From Acidovorax sp. HMWF029 (GTDB lineage Bacteria > Pseudomonadota > Gammaproteobacteria > Burkholderiales > Burkholderiaceae_C), in the NCBI RefSeq assembly GCF_003060895.1, contig NZ_QAIH01000328.1, forward strand, positions 42,705-82,878: DNA of 40,174 bases, written 5' to 3'. The position numbers were made by a program, and so were the translations under genes. The notes under the pieces were generated by a model, which saw only the letters and a list, made by a program, of their open reading frames with translations, was not told the origin of the DNA and made no database searches. This document shows, piece after piece, positions 8,237-16,913 of the stretch. Positions within the stretch are counted from its first letter, which is position 1. Every line of letters starts with the position of its first letter.

Positions 8237-8442
8237 TAGGAGCCTGTCGGACTTGGAAATCGTCGGCTGCAAATTGACCGCAGCGGTCCATTTTTGGCTT
8301 CGCCGCTCTTCGAGAACACCGTCTTTTTGCCCCATAGCCCGGCTATGGGGCTGCAAATCCGGCAAAAACTGTCCTCGCTGGGGCCAATTTTGATGAAACC
8401 TACGGTTTTCGCTTTCGACGCTCCAAGTCCGACAGGCTCCTA
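8237..8442. mobile_element. MITE-like element with perfect 21-bp terminal inverted repeats
   Basis: Both ends carry the same 21-bp sequence in inverted orientation (8237-8257 and 8422-8442, beginning TAGGAGCCTGTCGGACTTGG). The 206-bp unit has no open frame of note. At its centre is a near-perfect palindrome GCCCCATAGCC / GGCTATGGGGC (8329-8351). CTAG occurs at both edges (8236-8239 and 8440-8443) and TA/TA could equally be a target duplication, as seen for IS5-group elements. It fills nearly all of the gap between the hydrolase (ends 8222) and the convergent DUF3617 gene (ends 8527). The rest, 8443-8526, shows nothing recognisable. It is probably non-autonomous and mobilised by a transposase elsewhere. 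Confidence 0.82.
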
Positions 8443-8526
8443 GGCCTTGCCGCGCAGCTTTGGCCTGCCTCCCATACTGAGGGCGAAGCTGGCGCCTGCG
8501 CAGTGCACTCCGTGTGCACGGCACCT

Positions 8527-9099
8527 TCAGTGCCTGTGTCCTTCATGCCCTTGATGACCATGGGTTTCTGCACGTTTACGGTCGTCCACCACGTTCACCG
8601 TTGCGCCGTTTGGCAGCAACATGTCTCCCGCGCGCTGGCCTGCCTTGCACGCGCCCAGCCAGCGCCCTTCAAACTCTGTCCGGCCAGGGTTGAAGCGCAC
8701 CGGCTTGGAGTACTTCACCTCAAAGACGCCCCGATAAGCGGCCTGCAAGTCTCCCGACAGTTCCACGGCGGCTTCCACCCGGTTGTCGTGCACGTAGCAT
8801 GTGGTGCGTATTGCATGCCCCTTTCCTGACTTCTTCACGGCCACGTCATGGCAGTGTTCCTGGCCAGGAACCACGGACAGCAGCATGATGGATTCGGCCT
8901 CTTCACTGGTGCATTGCTGCACCTTCTGTTGCCGCATCATGGAATCGCCCGCGCCCCGGATCGTGACCTCCCACAGTCCAGGTTTTCTCAGTGGCAGCGG
9001 CTGCGTCTGCGTCTGGGCAAACACAGGCCCCGCAACAAACGCCAAAATCCCCAAGCCAGCCGCCCACGGTGCGCAAATCCTGTGCATCGCTCGATTCAT
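8527..9099 (-). CDS. DUF3617 family exported protein with His-rich tail
   Basis: A 190-residue secreted or periplasmic protein of unknown function. Residues 1-28 form a signal peptide (MNRAMHRICAPWAAGLGILAFVAGPVFAQ). The mature part starts LRKPGLWEVTIRG, the hallmark opening of DUF3617 proteins, and contains four cysteines (QQCTSEE, GQEHCHD, TTCYVHD, LGACKAG) that could form disulfides. The C-terminus THGHQGHEGHRH is rich in histidine and could bind metal. The ATG at 9099 was chosen because the signal peptide begins there and an AAGGG site precedes it; a longer frame to 9144 would run into the terminator of the next gene. It is separated from the IPTL-CTERM gene by a strong terminator, so it probably has its own promoter. 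Confidence 0.85.
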   Translation of the reverse strand: MNRAMHRICAPWAAGLGILAFVAGPVFAQTQTQPLPLRKPGLWEVTIRGAGDSMMRQQKVQQCTSEEAESIMLLSVVPGQEHCHDVAVKKSGKGHAIRTTCYVHDNRVEAAVELSGDLQAAYRGVFEVKYSKPVRFNPGRTEFEGRWLGACKAGQRAGDMLLPNGATVNVVDDRKRAETHGHQGHEGHRH

Positions 9100-9114
9100 C
9101 GCTCTACCCTTCAA

Positions 9115-9159
9115 AACAAAAAAGAAAAGGGTTCGGCGGCACATGGCGCCGCCGAACCC
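9115..9159 (-). terminator. Rho-independent terminator of the IPTL-CTERM gene
   Basis: Perfect 12-bp arms GGGTTCGGCGGC (9129-9140) and GCCGCCGAACCC (9148-9159) surround a 7-nt loop. Read on the minus strand, the stem is followed by a T-rich run (TTTTCTTTTTTGTTTT). It lies 27 bp beyond the stop at 9187. Confidence 0.92.
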
Positions 9160-9186
9160 GATTCATCACACCGGGCTGAAATCAGC

Positions 9187-11565
9187 TCAGCGCATCCGGC
9201 GTCGGTGCATGCCCACAAAGAACAGCGCCATCAAGGCCGACAGAATCAGCAGGCCCCATTCCGACAAGGTAGGAATGGAAGTCGGCACCATCACAAACGA
9301 AAACGCCACCGTGCAGGATGCATTGACCGGATTGGTTGTGTAGGTGTTGCCCACCAGGTTGCCACCACAGGCGCTGCCCCCAGAGGCAACCCGCGCGGTG
9401 TAACCCGGGCTGGGTGTCACGGTGTACACCACGGTATTGCCGGGCGCCGCAACGTTGGTCACTCCCAAAGGCGTCACGGTTCCGTTGGGGCCCGCACTGG
9501 CCGTCACGGACAAGGCCGCAAAGCTGAAGGCCACGTTGCAATCTGCAGTCACAGGATTGATCGTGTAGGTGTTGCCTGTGAGCACGCCATTGCACGTACC
9601 GCTCGCGCTGGGGATGTTCCCCGCACCCGGAGTCAGCGTATAGGTCACAGAACCGCCCACAGCCACGGTGCGCGAGGTTCCGGGCGATACGGTCCCACCG
9701 GCACCGGATGTCATGGTGACGGTGGCTGACAAAGCGAAGTTGGCAGTCACCGCTGCGTCGGCCGTCATCGCCGGCACAGTACAGGGGTTGGTCGTTCCGG
9801 TGCACGCGCCCGACCAGCCCGTGAAAATGCTACCTGCGGCTGCCGTCGCCGTGAGGATTGCCTGGCCACCATTGGCCACGGGCATGGCGCAGGTGGCGCC
9901 GCAGTTCATGCCAGCAGGAACACTGACCACCGTTCCACTGCCCGCCCCCGACTTGGTCAGGGTCAGGTTGTGCAAGGTTGCAGCCGCAGAGTTTGTGTCA
10001 CCCGCCGTGTTGTTGGCCGTGTTGTTGTCTGTGACACCTGCCGGGGGCGCGATGTTGAAAACTGTGGACGTAGACGTGGGGCCCGTCACCGTCGCTCCAA
10101 ACGTGAGGGTGACGCTGCCGCCCACAGGGACATCCAGCAAGACGCCGCCACCGGGCAATGCGCCTGCAGCAGGAGCACCTGCCTGGCAGGCACCGCCGCC
10201 CGCACCGCTGCAGGTCCAGCTTCCTACGGTCAGGCCCGAAACTGTGGGCTGGGTCAGGGTGGCGCCGATCACGGGCGAGGGACCATTGTTGGTCACCACC
10301 ACCGTGTAGGTAGGCGTGCTGCCCACCGCCCTGGCCGATGCACCGTCGGTCGCGGTGACCACCAGGTCGGTGAGCGTGGCTCCGCTAACCACCTGCGTTT
10401 GCACCATGGGGCCCAGCACCGTGCTGGCGCCCGTGGCGGACATGGAGTACGTGCCGTGATTCAGCGAGTTGTTCGGGCTGGTCGTGCTCGCGTTGGCAGG
10501 AATGCCCCAGACGATCTGGAAGGTACCGCTCTGGTGATCGACCAAGGAGCCGAAGTCGCAGGTCACTGTACCGGCAGAACCCACGGCAGGTGTGGTGCAG
10601 GACGCCCCCGCAGGCACACTCACCGACTGGAACACGGCATCAATGGTCGCCGTGTTGGTGCTGTTGCGAACCTGCGGACTGGTCGCACTGACCTGGCTGT
10701 TGAAAACCATCACCCCGCTGTTGTTGCTGTAGGTGTAGGTGTAGGTCACGTTGTCGCTGGGCTGCGCTGTTGTCGGTCCGGTGGCAGACACCAGAAGACC
10801 CGCAAAAAACGGCCCGATCGAGTCCACATAGACTTCGCCCGAGTGGCCGCCTGCGCTACAGCCTGAGGCGATGATTTCCACCTCCACGGTGTCGCCCACG
10901 TCCAACAACCCACTGCCAGGCGCCACATCAATCGCCTGCCACCCCGTGTACTGATAGCCGCCCACGGTCTGCCAGGGAACACCTGGCTGAGCTGCGAAAT
11001 TGAACGTGTAGAAGAGGCGCGTGCCCTTGGTGACATTCCGCACTTCTACATAGAAATAGGCTTGACCTTCGGGAGCATGGCCACCGTCTTGAATCACCGG
11101 CGCGACTGCCATGCGCAGGTGCACCTTGCCATCGACAGGGTCAACGTCGCCGAGCACCATCTGCGCGGACTGATGGATGCCACTGGCCCGATTGTTGTTG
11201 CCACGCGCGTTGACGCGGGCGCTATAGGTGCCCTGAAAGGGAATGCTCAAAGCCTGGCCAGAAGCGTCCGGTGCGTTGGCGGGCGTACCCGATGCCGTGC
11301 TCACTACCTGGGTCACAGGCGCTTGGCCAGGCGGTTGCAAGTTCAGATGGCTTTTCTGGGTGGGAGGGAAGGTAGCAATACCGATGTTCTGGTAGTGCGT
11401 CACCGTCCAACCCGTGAAATCCCCGGTTTCAAAATTGCCGTTGACAACTCCTGCTTGTGCAACGGAAGTCGCCAGCAACGCGCCAGCGCCAGCCGCAAGC
11501 ACGCCTCGCACGCACTGACGCGCAGCTGCCCGCGCCACTTTCCAAATACTGATCGTTTTCAACAC
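9187..11565 (-). CDS. IPTL-CTERM surface protein with DUF11-like and InlB B-type repeats
   Basis: A 792-residue exported protein. A signal peptide (residues 1-38, cut near SVAQA) is followed by VNGNFETGDFTGWTV, a common start of carbohydrate-binding-like beta domains (about 40-240). Two DUF11-like domains follow (YTYTYSNNSG; YTVVVTNNGPSPVIG). Three repeats then have glycine-rich G-GTV starts and cysteine pairs (GSGTVVSVPAGMNCGATC; GGTVSPGTSRTVAVG; NGTVTPLGVTNVAAPG), like bacterial B-repeats. The C-terminus is a sorting signal: SIPTLSEWGLLIL, a membrane span and MHRRRMR. This is the IPTLxxWG-CTERM type, known to be processed by exosortase H, which is not encoded here. The start is GTG at 11565, with AAGAGGGGG a few bases upstream; an earlier start at 11643 lacks support. 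It probably acts on the cell surface or in the matrix. Confidence 0.9.
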   Translation of the reverse strand: MLKTISIWKVARAAARQCVRGVLAAGAGALLATSVAQAGVVNGNFETGDFTGWTVTHYQNIGIATFPPTQKSHLNLQPPGQAPVTQVVSTASGTPANAPDASGQALSIPFQGTYSARVNARGNNNRASGIHQSAQMVLGDVDPVDGKVHLRMAVAPVIQDGGHAPEGQAYFYVEVRNVTKGTRLFYTFNFAAQPGVPWQTVGGYQYTGWQAIDVAPGSGLLDVGDTVEVEIIASGCSAGGHSGEVYVDSIGPFFAGLLVSATGPTTAQPSDNVTYTYTYSNNSGVMVFNSQVSATSPQVRNSTNTATIDAVFQSVSVPAGASCTTPAVGSAGTVTCDFGSLVDHQSGTFQIVWGIPANASTTSPNNSLNHGTYSMSATGASTVLGPMVQTQVVSGATLTDLVVTATDGASARAVGSTPTYTVVVTNNGPSPVIGATLTQPTVSGLTVGSWTCSGAGGGACQAGAPAAGALPGGGVLLDVPVGGSVTLTFGATVTGPTSTSTVFNIAPPAGVTDNNTANNTAGDTNSAAATLHNLTLTKSGAGSGTVVSVPAGMNCGATCAMPVANGGQAILTATAAAGSIFTGWSGACTGTTNPCTVPAMTADAAVTANFALSATVTMTSGAGGTVSPGTSRTVAVGGSVTYTLTPGAGNIPSASGTCNGVLTGNTYTINPVTADCNVAFSFAALSVTASAGPNGTVTPLGVTNVAAPGNTVVYTVTPSPGYTARVASGGSACGGNLVGNTYTTNPVNASCTVAFSFVMVPTSIPTLSEWGLLILSALMALFFVGMHRRRMR

Positions 11566-11768
11566 ATTCCCCCTCTTGGTAGATAAGCTGCCGACGCACT
11601 TGCGACCGCAGGCAGATAAAAAACGAACACACACTTCGCGCAAAAACGGCGCACGTAGACGAAGCCACCCCTCGGCGGACTTCTGGTCACCGATGCAAGA
11701 ATTTCTTAGGTGGGGTATCAGGGGGAACCGACACCGGATGAACCGATGCCCCCCCGGCAGACAGTCGT

Positions 11769-12452
11769 TTAAGGCACGAAGACAAGCCCTTTGCCAAACA
11801 CCGCCCGCACAGGCAAACGCGTGCCGGTAGCTTCGAGGGTCTTGCGGCGCAACCGCGTCAGAGCAGACTCGATGCGATGGAAATCGTCATCCAGCGCTCG
11901 CCCCCCCACGGCCTGGACCAGCGCTTGTTTGCTCACCACCGTGCCCACTGTCTGCATGAGGCACGACAGAAGCTCCAGCTCCCGGGTTGTGAGGACCACG
12001 GTCTGTTGATTGGGGGCCCGCAAGGTTGCGCTGGCAGGGTCCAGCTGCCATGGCACGGCTGCCACCGCTTCGCTACCGCCATGCAATCGCTTGTTGCGCA
12101 ACTGGGACCGAATGCCCGCAACCAACTCCTGCATATCGACCGGCTTGACAAAGTACTGCAAGGCACCGGCCTCCAGCCCCTTGATCCGGCTGTCCAGATC
12201 AGCACGGGCCGTCATCAGCACGGTAGGCACCCCCTGCGCAGCCAATCGGGTCAGCAAACTCAAGCCATCCTCGCCGGGCAATCCGATGTCAACAACCACC
12301 AGATCTGCACGGTTGCGCAATAGGCGGACATAAAAATCCTCAGCGGAATCCGCCCCCCAGGACTGGAAGCCCGAACGCCCGAGAAACCGGCACACATTGC
12401 CGCGGATGTCTTCGTCGTCTTCTACGACTGCGATGATCGGTTCTGCAGACAT
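11769..12452 (-). CDS. OmpR-type response regulator
   Basis: A 227-residue response regulator. The receiver has the acidic pair EDDED near residues 11-15, phospho-acceptor Asp55 (VVVDIGLPG), Thr81 (LMTARAD) and Lys (FVKPVD). The C-terminal domain (about 145-227) is a winged helix: LTTRELELLSCLMQTVGTVVSKQALVQAVGG, then a recognition-helix region HRIESALTRLRRK and the wing VRAVFGKGLVF. It is divergent from the histidine kinase starting at 12523 and lies upstream of the IPTL-CTERM gene in the same direction, with 203 bp between. That gap (11566-11768) probably holds the IPTL-CTERM promoter; no clear operator repeat was recognised in it. Control of the surface protein by this regulator is an inference from gene order. 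Confidence 0.92.
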   Translation of the reverse strand: MSAEPIIAVVEDDEDIRGNVCRFLGRSGFQSWGADSAEDFYVRLLRNRADLVVVDIGLPGEDGLSLLTRLAAQGVPTVLMTARADLDSRIKGLEAGALQYFVKPVDMQELVAGIRSQLRNKRLHGGSEAVAAVPWQLDPASATLRAPNQQTVVLTTRELELLSCLMQTVGTVVSKQALVQAVGGRALDDDFHRIESALTRLRRKTLEATGTRLPVRAVFGKGLVFVP

Positions 12453-12522
12453 GACAGGAATAGATGGCGGGTCAGAAACATTTGGCTACGTACCATTGTG
12501 TCAGCGCATCGACAAGCCAGCC

Positions 12523-14583
12523 ATGCACAACAACTCACAAAAACTCACAACCAATTCCCCCGCAATCCACTCTCATACGGCGTACTGCTGGCTGGCTGCG
12601 CTGTGGATCTGCCTGCTTGTGGTGATCGCCTTGTGGCCTGCAACAGCCCGGGCCTCCACGCTGTTCGCCACCGCCCAGCTAGGCTGGGACATCCCAATGG
12701 ACAGGCTGGATGACCCGCTCGGTCATCTCGGGCCCGATGCCGTAGCAGCCACCGAGACGAGCGCCATGACATCCCGGCTGAGCACGCCATTGAACGCCGG
12801 GTATCTGGGCCACACCGTCTGGCTTAGGTTTGAGGTGCCAGCACGCACCCTGGACTCCCGGCAGGAGGGCCTCTGGCTGCTCGCCCAACCCACTTACCTC
12901 GACTTCGTGACCCTTTACCAGAAGGGTGTGGATGGGGAGTGGCGCAAGCAAATCAGCGGGGACTTGGTTCCTCCGAACCAGAAAGCCGACATCCGGCAAC
13001 ACCTCTTTCGCCTGGCACCCGGCCAAACGGCCCTGGTTCGAATCCAGACCACCAGCGCCATACAGTTCCAGGCGGAAGTGCTCACCACGGAGGCGCTAGC
13101 GGCAGAGCTAGCCCGTTCCGAGCGAGGCATGGGGCTGTACTTTGGAGCCATGGCAATCTTGCTTGCCTGTATTTGGGCGGCGACTGCCATATTCCGCACG
13201 CGTGCGCTGTTTTCGCTGGCCGTGCTGGGAACCGTCAACGCCATTCACATCTTCAATGTACGCGGCTACGCGAGCCTCTGGTCGCCGGACGAATTCACTC
13301 TGTGGGCCAGCCACGCCGTGGGCATAGGAGCATTTCTACTGCCTGCCACGCAGGCTTGGCAGATCAAAGAACAGCTGACGCGCGGAACCCGCTACCGCCA
13401 AACCGACAGACTCCTCACATTCCTGATCGCACTGAACTTGCTCGGCACCTTGAGCGTGCCGCTGGGGGTCTACCCTGCCATTGCATGGGTCAACCTGGTC
13501 TCACTGCTCGCCAGCGACGTGGCGGGCGTGATCCTGTGCTTGCGGGCATTGCGACAGCAAGATCGCATCGATCAGCATGCGCTGCTGCTCACCGCCTATG
13601 GCCTGCGCGGCTTGGGGGGGGTCACCATCGCCATCCTTATGACAGGACTGGTCCCATTGAAGATAGATGCCACCTCGCTCTGGCAACTGGAGACCATCGC
13701 CTTGACCAGTTTGCTCGCCATCGCTGTTTTCGTCGGCATGGTGGCACGGTACCAACAGGCGCAGCTGGCCAAGGACCGGGCCATCGAGCGACTAGCCCTG
13801 TCCGAGCAATCTCTGGAGGAACGCATCGAGCAGCGCACAGCCCAGCTCACGGAGGCACAAACGGCCTTGGGCCAGGCCCTGGAGAACGAACGAACTCTGC
13901 GGGATGAGCAAAAGCAGTTCTTTCACATGATCAGCCATGAGTTCAGAACCCCTCTGGCCGTCATAGACAGTGCAGCAGCGGAACAACAGACCTTTCCTTC
14001 TCCCGATCTTCCGTCCCAGACTGCCCGTGCAGCACAGATCCGCAGGGCCAGCAGGCGTCTCACGTCTTTGGTAGACAGCTGCCTGATCAATGAAAGATTG
14101 GATAGCGCTGGATTCTATTTGCAGACATCGCCCGTCAAAGTGAGCGATCTGTTGCAGCACGCGGCACAGTTGGTGCATTGGTCTCCACGCCATCACTTGC
14201 GACTGTTTGTCGACGCCGCACCCGAGGAGTGGGTGTGCGATGCGACGTTGGTACACATCGCCCTGTCCAACTTGGTAGACAACGCCGTGAAGTACGCCGC
14301 AGCAGGGGAAATTTTTATCGCTGCACGCAAAGCAGATTCAGGGCTTCTGGAAGTTTCAGTGGCGGATGAAGGCTCCGGCATGTCGCTCGATGTCATGAAC
14401 CGGATCTTTGAGCGGTTTGAACGGGGTGACCGCACCGACCAAAGCAGAGGGTTTGGCCTGGGGCTGTGGGTAGCACGAAGGGTGGCGCGCCTACATGGTG
14501 GCGACATCACGGTCGAATCCACAGTGGGAGAAGGCACCTGTTTCACGCTCTCTCTGCAAGCCCAGGACATCGGGCAGGGCTGA
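12523..14583 (+). CDS. Hybrid-free sensor histidine kinase with 7TMR-DISM-like sensor
   Basis: A 686-residue membrane histidine kinase. It has an N-terminal signal or membrane segment (about 22-45), a periplasmic beta domain resembling 7TMR-DISMED2 (about 50-200; HTVWLRFEVPA, LWLLAQPTYLDFVTLYQ), then about seven membrane spans (about 205-410). A short coiled coil (LEERIEQRTAQLTEAQTALGQ) leads to the H-box FFHMISHEFRTPLAV (His472) and the ATPase domain (N-box LVDNAVKYA, DEGSGM, GFGLGLW). The start is uncertain: ATG 12523 has no good ribosome site. An earlier in-frame ATG at 12451 overlaps the start of the divergent regulator and is less likely. DISMED2 domains usually sense small ligands, often carbohydrates. 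It is presumably the partner of the regulator at 11769-12452. Confidence 0.9.
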   Translation: MHNNSQKLTTNSPAIHSHTAYCWLAALWICLLVVIALWPATARASTLFATAQLGWDIPMDRLDDPLGHLGPDAVAATETSAMTSRLSTPLNAGYLGHTVWLRFEVPARTLDSRQEGLWLLAQPTYLDFVTLYQKGVDGEWRKQISGDLVPPNQKADIRQHLFRLAPGQTALVRIQTTSAIQFQAEVLTTEALAAELARSERGMGLYFGAMAILLACIWAATAIFRTRALFSLAVLGTVNAIHIFNVRGYASLWSPDEFTLWASHAVGIGAFLLPATQAWQIKEQLTRGTRYRQTDRLLTFLIALNLLGTLSVPLGVYPAIAWVNLVSLLASDVAGVILCLRALRQQDRIDQHALLLTAYGLRGLGGVTIAILMTGLVPLKIDATSLWQLETIALTSLLAIAVFVGMVARYQQAQLAKDRAIERLALSEQSLEERIEQRTAQLTEAQTALGQALENERTLRDEQKQFFHMISHEFRTPLAVIDSAAAEQQTFPSPDLPSQTARAAQIRRASRRLTSLVDSCLINERLDSAGFYLQTSPVKVSDLLQHAAQLVHWSPRHHLRLFVDAAPEEWVCDATLVHIALSNLVDNAVKYAAAGEIFIAARKADSGLLEVSVADEGSGMSLDVMNRIFERFERGDRTDQSRGFGLGLWVARRVARLHGGDITVESTVGEGTCFTLSLQAQDIGQG

Positions 14584-14720
14584 GTCGCCACGCAGCCGCC
14601 ACTTATCTCCAAGGGCCCGCTGCAGGAATCCTGGATAATTCGCCACCCATTCCCTATCGATACGGGCTCGCAGAGCCTGGCAGACCGCACAGCGGTCCGT
14701 TTGCAACCATCCAGCACCCC

Positions 14721-16031
14721 ATGAGCGCCACAGCGACCGACCCCAACCTCCAATATCTGACCAAGGCCCGCGAACAAATTGCCAATGGCGACCTCAAGAA
14801 TGCGGCGCAGACACTCAACAAGGCAAACGCCCAATGGCCGCAAGACCCGCGCGTTTTCATGCTGGGTGGCCTGTTGGCAGAAAAGGCTGGCAATGTAAAG
14901 GGCGCGTTTGAAGCTCTGCGCAAGTCGGTGTCGCTGGCCCCGGATTGGGGCCCTGGTCTGCTGGAACTGGCGCTGCTGCTCGCCCGCCAGAACCAGTTCA
15001 ATGAAGCGGTAGAAACCGCTGAGAAGGTTGCATTGATTGAACCCAAGAACCTGCAAGTTCTGGCCGGCGTGGTGGACATTGCACATCGCGCAGGACACTC
15101 CGAAATGGCGATCCGCCACCTTCGTCGAGGCCTGGAACTGGTGCCTGGCGACGTGATGCTTCGGCGACTGCTGGCCGGCGACCTGAGCGGCCTGGGGCAG
15201 CACGAGGAGTCTCTGACACTGTGGAGTGCACTCGTGGCAGAGAACCCCCAGGACTCCCAGTCTCTGCTTGGACGCGTGCAGGCCTGCATTGCGGCAGGCA
15301 AGCCCGCCGATGCGCAACAAAATGCCGCCGTTTTGCTGGATCTGGCGCCAGACGACGCGGTATATCAGTACTACGCACAGCTTGCGCGCGGTGAAACACC
15401 CGTGCAGCAACCCGCTGAGCTGACACGCCCGATGTTCGACAACATGGCAGAGTTTTACGACCTGCACATGGTGCGGAGCCTCAAATACCAGCTGCCCAAG
15501 CAGGTGGGTGACCAAATCCTGGCTTGTTACCCCGAAAAGAAGATCAATGTGCTGGATCTGGGTTGCGGCACCGGCCTGCTGGGTGTGTGCCTGGGCCGTC
15601 TAGATGGTGCACTGGTGGGTGTGGACCCATCGGTGAAGATGATCGAACAGGCGGCGCGCCACAACGTGTACGACCGCTTCCACACCGTCAACCTGCACGA
15701 TGCGCTGCGCGAGACGCCCGGTGACCTCTACCAGGTGATCGCGGCGTTGGACGTGTTCATTTACGCCGGTGACGTTACTGAAGCGATTCCCAATGCGGCA
15801 CGCGTGCTGGCGCCGGGCGGCATGCTGATATTCTCATTCGAGACAGCGCCCGAGCAAGGCGCCGACCTGGTGCTACAGCCTTCTGGCCGCTACGCCCACA
15901 AACGCAGCCACATCGAAGCCCTGTGCAAAACCGCAGGCTTTGCCTCGGTGGAAGTGCGGGACACCGAACTGCGCGAGGAAAACCACCAACCCGTGAACGG
16001 GTTCGTAGTGACCGCCTGCAAGGCCGCCTGA
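14721..16031 (+). CDS. TPR-repeat protein with SAM-dependent methyltransferase domain
   Basis: A 436-residue cytoplasmic protein. The first 225 residues consist of tetratricopeptide repeats (for example LTKAREQIANGDLKNAAQTL, DPRVFMLGGLLAEKAGNVKG, DWGPGLLELALLLARQNQFN), which usually mediate protein contacts. The C-terminal part (about 245-436) is a class I methyltransferase. SAM motif I is VLDLGCGTGLLG (from residue 277), followed by GVDPSVKMIEQA, ALDVFIYAGD, LAPGGMLIFSFE and a C-terminal strand ending NGFVVTACKA. Architectures like this occur in betaproteobacteria as TPR-class methyltransferases with unknown targets. The ATG at 14721 is the first residue of the repeat region; the open frame extends upstream into the kinase gene and was not used. 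The 137-bp gap before it shows nothing recognisable. The target is unknown. Confidence 0.88.
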   Translation: MSATATDPNLQYLTKAREQIANGDLKNAAQTLNKANAQWPQDPRVFMLGGLLAEKAGNVKGAFEALRKSVSLAPDWGPGLLELALLLARQNQFNEAVETAEKVALIEPKNLQVLAGVVDIAHRAGHSEMAIRHLRRGLELVPGDVMLRRLLAGDLSGLGQHEESLTLWSALVAENPQDSQSLLGRVQACIAAGKPADAQQNAAVLLDLAPDDAVYQYYAQLARGETPVQQPAELTRPMFDNMAEFYDLHMVRSLKYQLPKQVGDQILACYPEKKINVLDLGCGTGLLGVCLGRLDGALVGVDPSVKMIEQAARHNVYDRFHTVNLHDALRETPGDLYQVIAALDVFIYAGDVTEAIPNAARVLAPGGMLIFSFETAPEQGADLVLQPSGRYAHKRSHIEALCKTAGFASVEVRDTELREENHQPVNGFVVTACKAA

Positions 16032-16087
16032 AGCCTTCACGTTTCAAGAATCCCTGACCACCCCGCACCCAGCCGGGTATCAGGGCG

Positions 16088-16645
16088 TCAGGCCAGCAGG
16101 CGTGACGACTTGGGCACATGCGCCATCAGAAAATCCATCTGATCCGCCAGGATGCGGCGGTTGCGCAGGATGAAGTCCTCCCACAGGCTGGGCACGTAGG
16201 GCGTGTACAGCAGCGGCATGTGCGCCTGCTCAGGCGTGCGCGGGCCCTTGCGATGGTTGCAAGGGCGGCACGCAGTGACCACGTTCATCCAGTGATCCTG
16301 CCCATTGCGGGCAAAGGGCACGATGTGCTCGCGCGTGAGGTCTTCCTCATGAAAATGCCCGCCGCAGTAGGCGCACACATTGCGGTCGCGGGCAAAGAGC
16401 TTGCTGTTGGTCAGGCTGGGTTTGAGCTCAAACGGGTTGATGCTGGGCACGCCCTTGGTGCCGATGATGCTGTTGATGGCGATCACCGATTGTTCGCCCG
16501 TGATTGCGTTGTGCCCGCCCCGGAACCGGGCGATCTGGCCGCCGGACTCCCAGCGCACCTCGCCAGCGGCGTAGTGAATCACCGCCTGCTCCAGCGAAAT
16601 CCACGATTGGGGCAGCCCTTGGGCTGACAGCTTCAAGACCTTCAA
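16088..16645 (-). CDS. HNH endonuclease family protein (TTG start)
   Basis: A 185-residue HNH-type nuclease-like protein of a family widespread in proteobacteria. Zinc-binding pairs CAYCGG (Cys91, Cys94) and CRPCNHRKG (Cys126, Cys129) frame the catalytic core: REHIVPFARNG (His107) and Asn121. The N-terminus reads MKVLKLSAQGLPQSWISLEQAV, as expected for the family. The start chosen is TTG at 16645 because AGGAGG lies exactly 6 nt upstream and homology begins there; a longer ATG start at 16681 adds 12 residues with no support. It is convergent with the methyltransferase gene. Some members of this family are found near housekeeping genes and have no known restriction role. A short inverted-repeat element lies 36 bp upstream. 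Confidence 0.88.
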   Translation of the reverse strand: MKVLKLSAQGLPQSWISLEQAVIHYAAGEVRWESGGQIARFRGGHNAITGEQSVIAINSIIGTKGVPSINPFELKPSLTNSKLFARDRNVCAYCGGHFHEEDLTREHIVPFARNGQDHWMNVVTACRPCNHRKGPRTPEQAHMPLLYTPYVPSLWEDFILRNRRILADQMDFLMAHVPKSSRLLA

Positions 16646-16681
16646 AACACGCCTCCTGGAACTCAAAGTACACAAGGACAT

Positions 16682-16770
16682 GACTTACGCAAAACAGGAC
16701 TCTGGCAAGTGGTTCGCCCCAGGGAAAACCCAGGAAAAAGGCAGTTGTTGCACCCTGATTTGCGCAAGTC
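16682..16770. mobile_element. Short MITE-like element with ~17-bp terminal inverted repeats
   Basis: The left end GACTTACGCAAAACAGG (16682-16698) and the right end, reverse-complemented, GACTTGCGCAAATCAGG (16754-16770), match at 15 of 17 positions. The 89-bp unit lies between the HNH start and ribF. It resembles a deleted insertion-sequence derivative. No convincing target duplication was seen, so its mobility is an inference. Confidence 0.55.
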
Positions 16771-16913
16771 CCAAAGGATTCTGAACGCAGATGTCTCGCG
16801 GGCAGCCCTGCGCCGGGCCAGCCGTGGATCACAATATACTCCGTTTTCATGACAAATTGGCGTCCTGCGCTTGATGGAACTGCGCACACTGCTATCAAAA
16901 AGATAACAAACCG

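Noticed and set aside
9668-10866. Forward-strand open frames within the IPTL-CTERM gene
   Set aside because: They are antisense to a protein with signal peptide, repeats and sorting signal, and are low in complexity.
12451-12522. Longer start for the 7TMR-DISM kinase at ATG 12451
   Set aside because: It would overlap the start of the divergent regulator and leave no promoter; the added residues show no feature.
14100-14125. GATAGCGCTGGATTC in the kinase gene as another copy of the dispersed repeat
   Set aside because: Only about 10 bp match, and the encoded residues (LDSAGFYLQ) fit the normal kinase sequence.
16893-16908. CTATCAAAAAGATAAC before ribF as an eighth copy of the repeat
   Set aside because: Only one end matches; it is mentioned in the ribF entry as a possible remnant but is too short to list.
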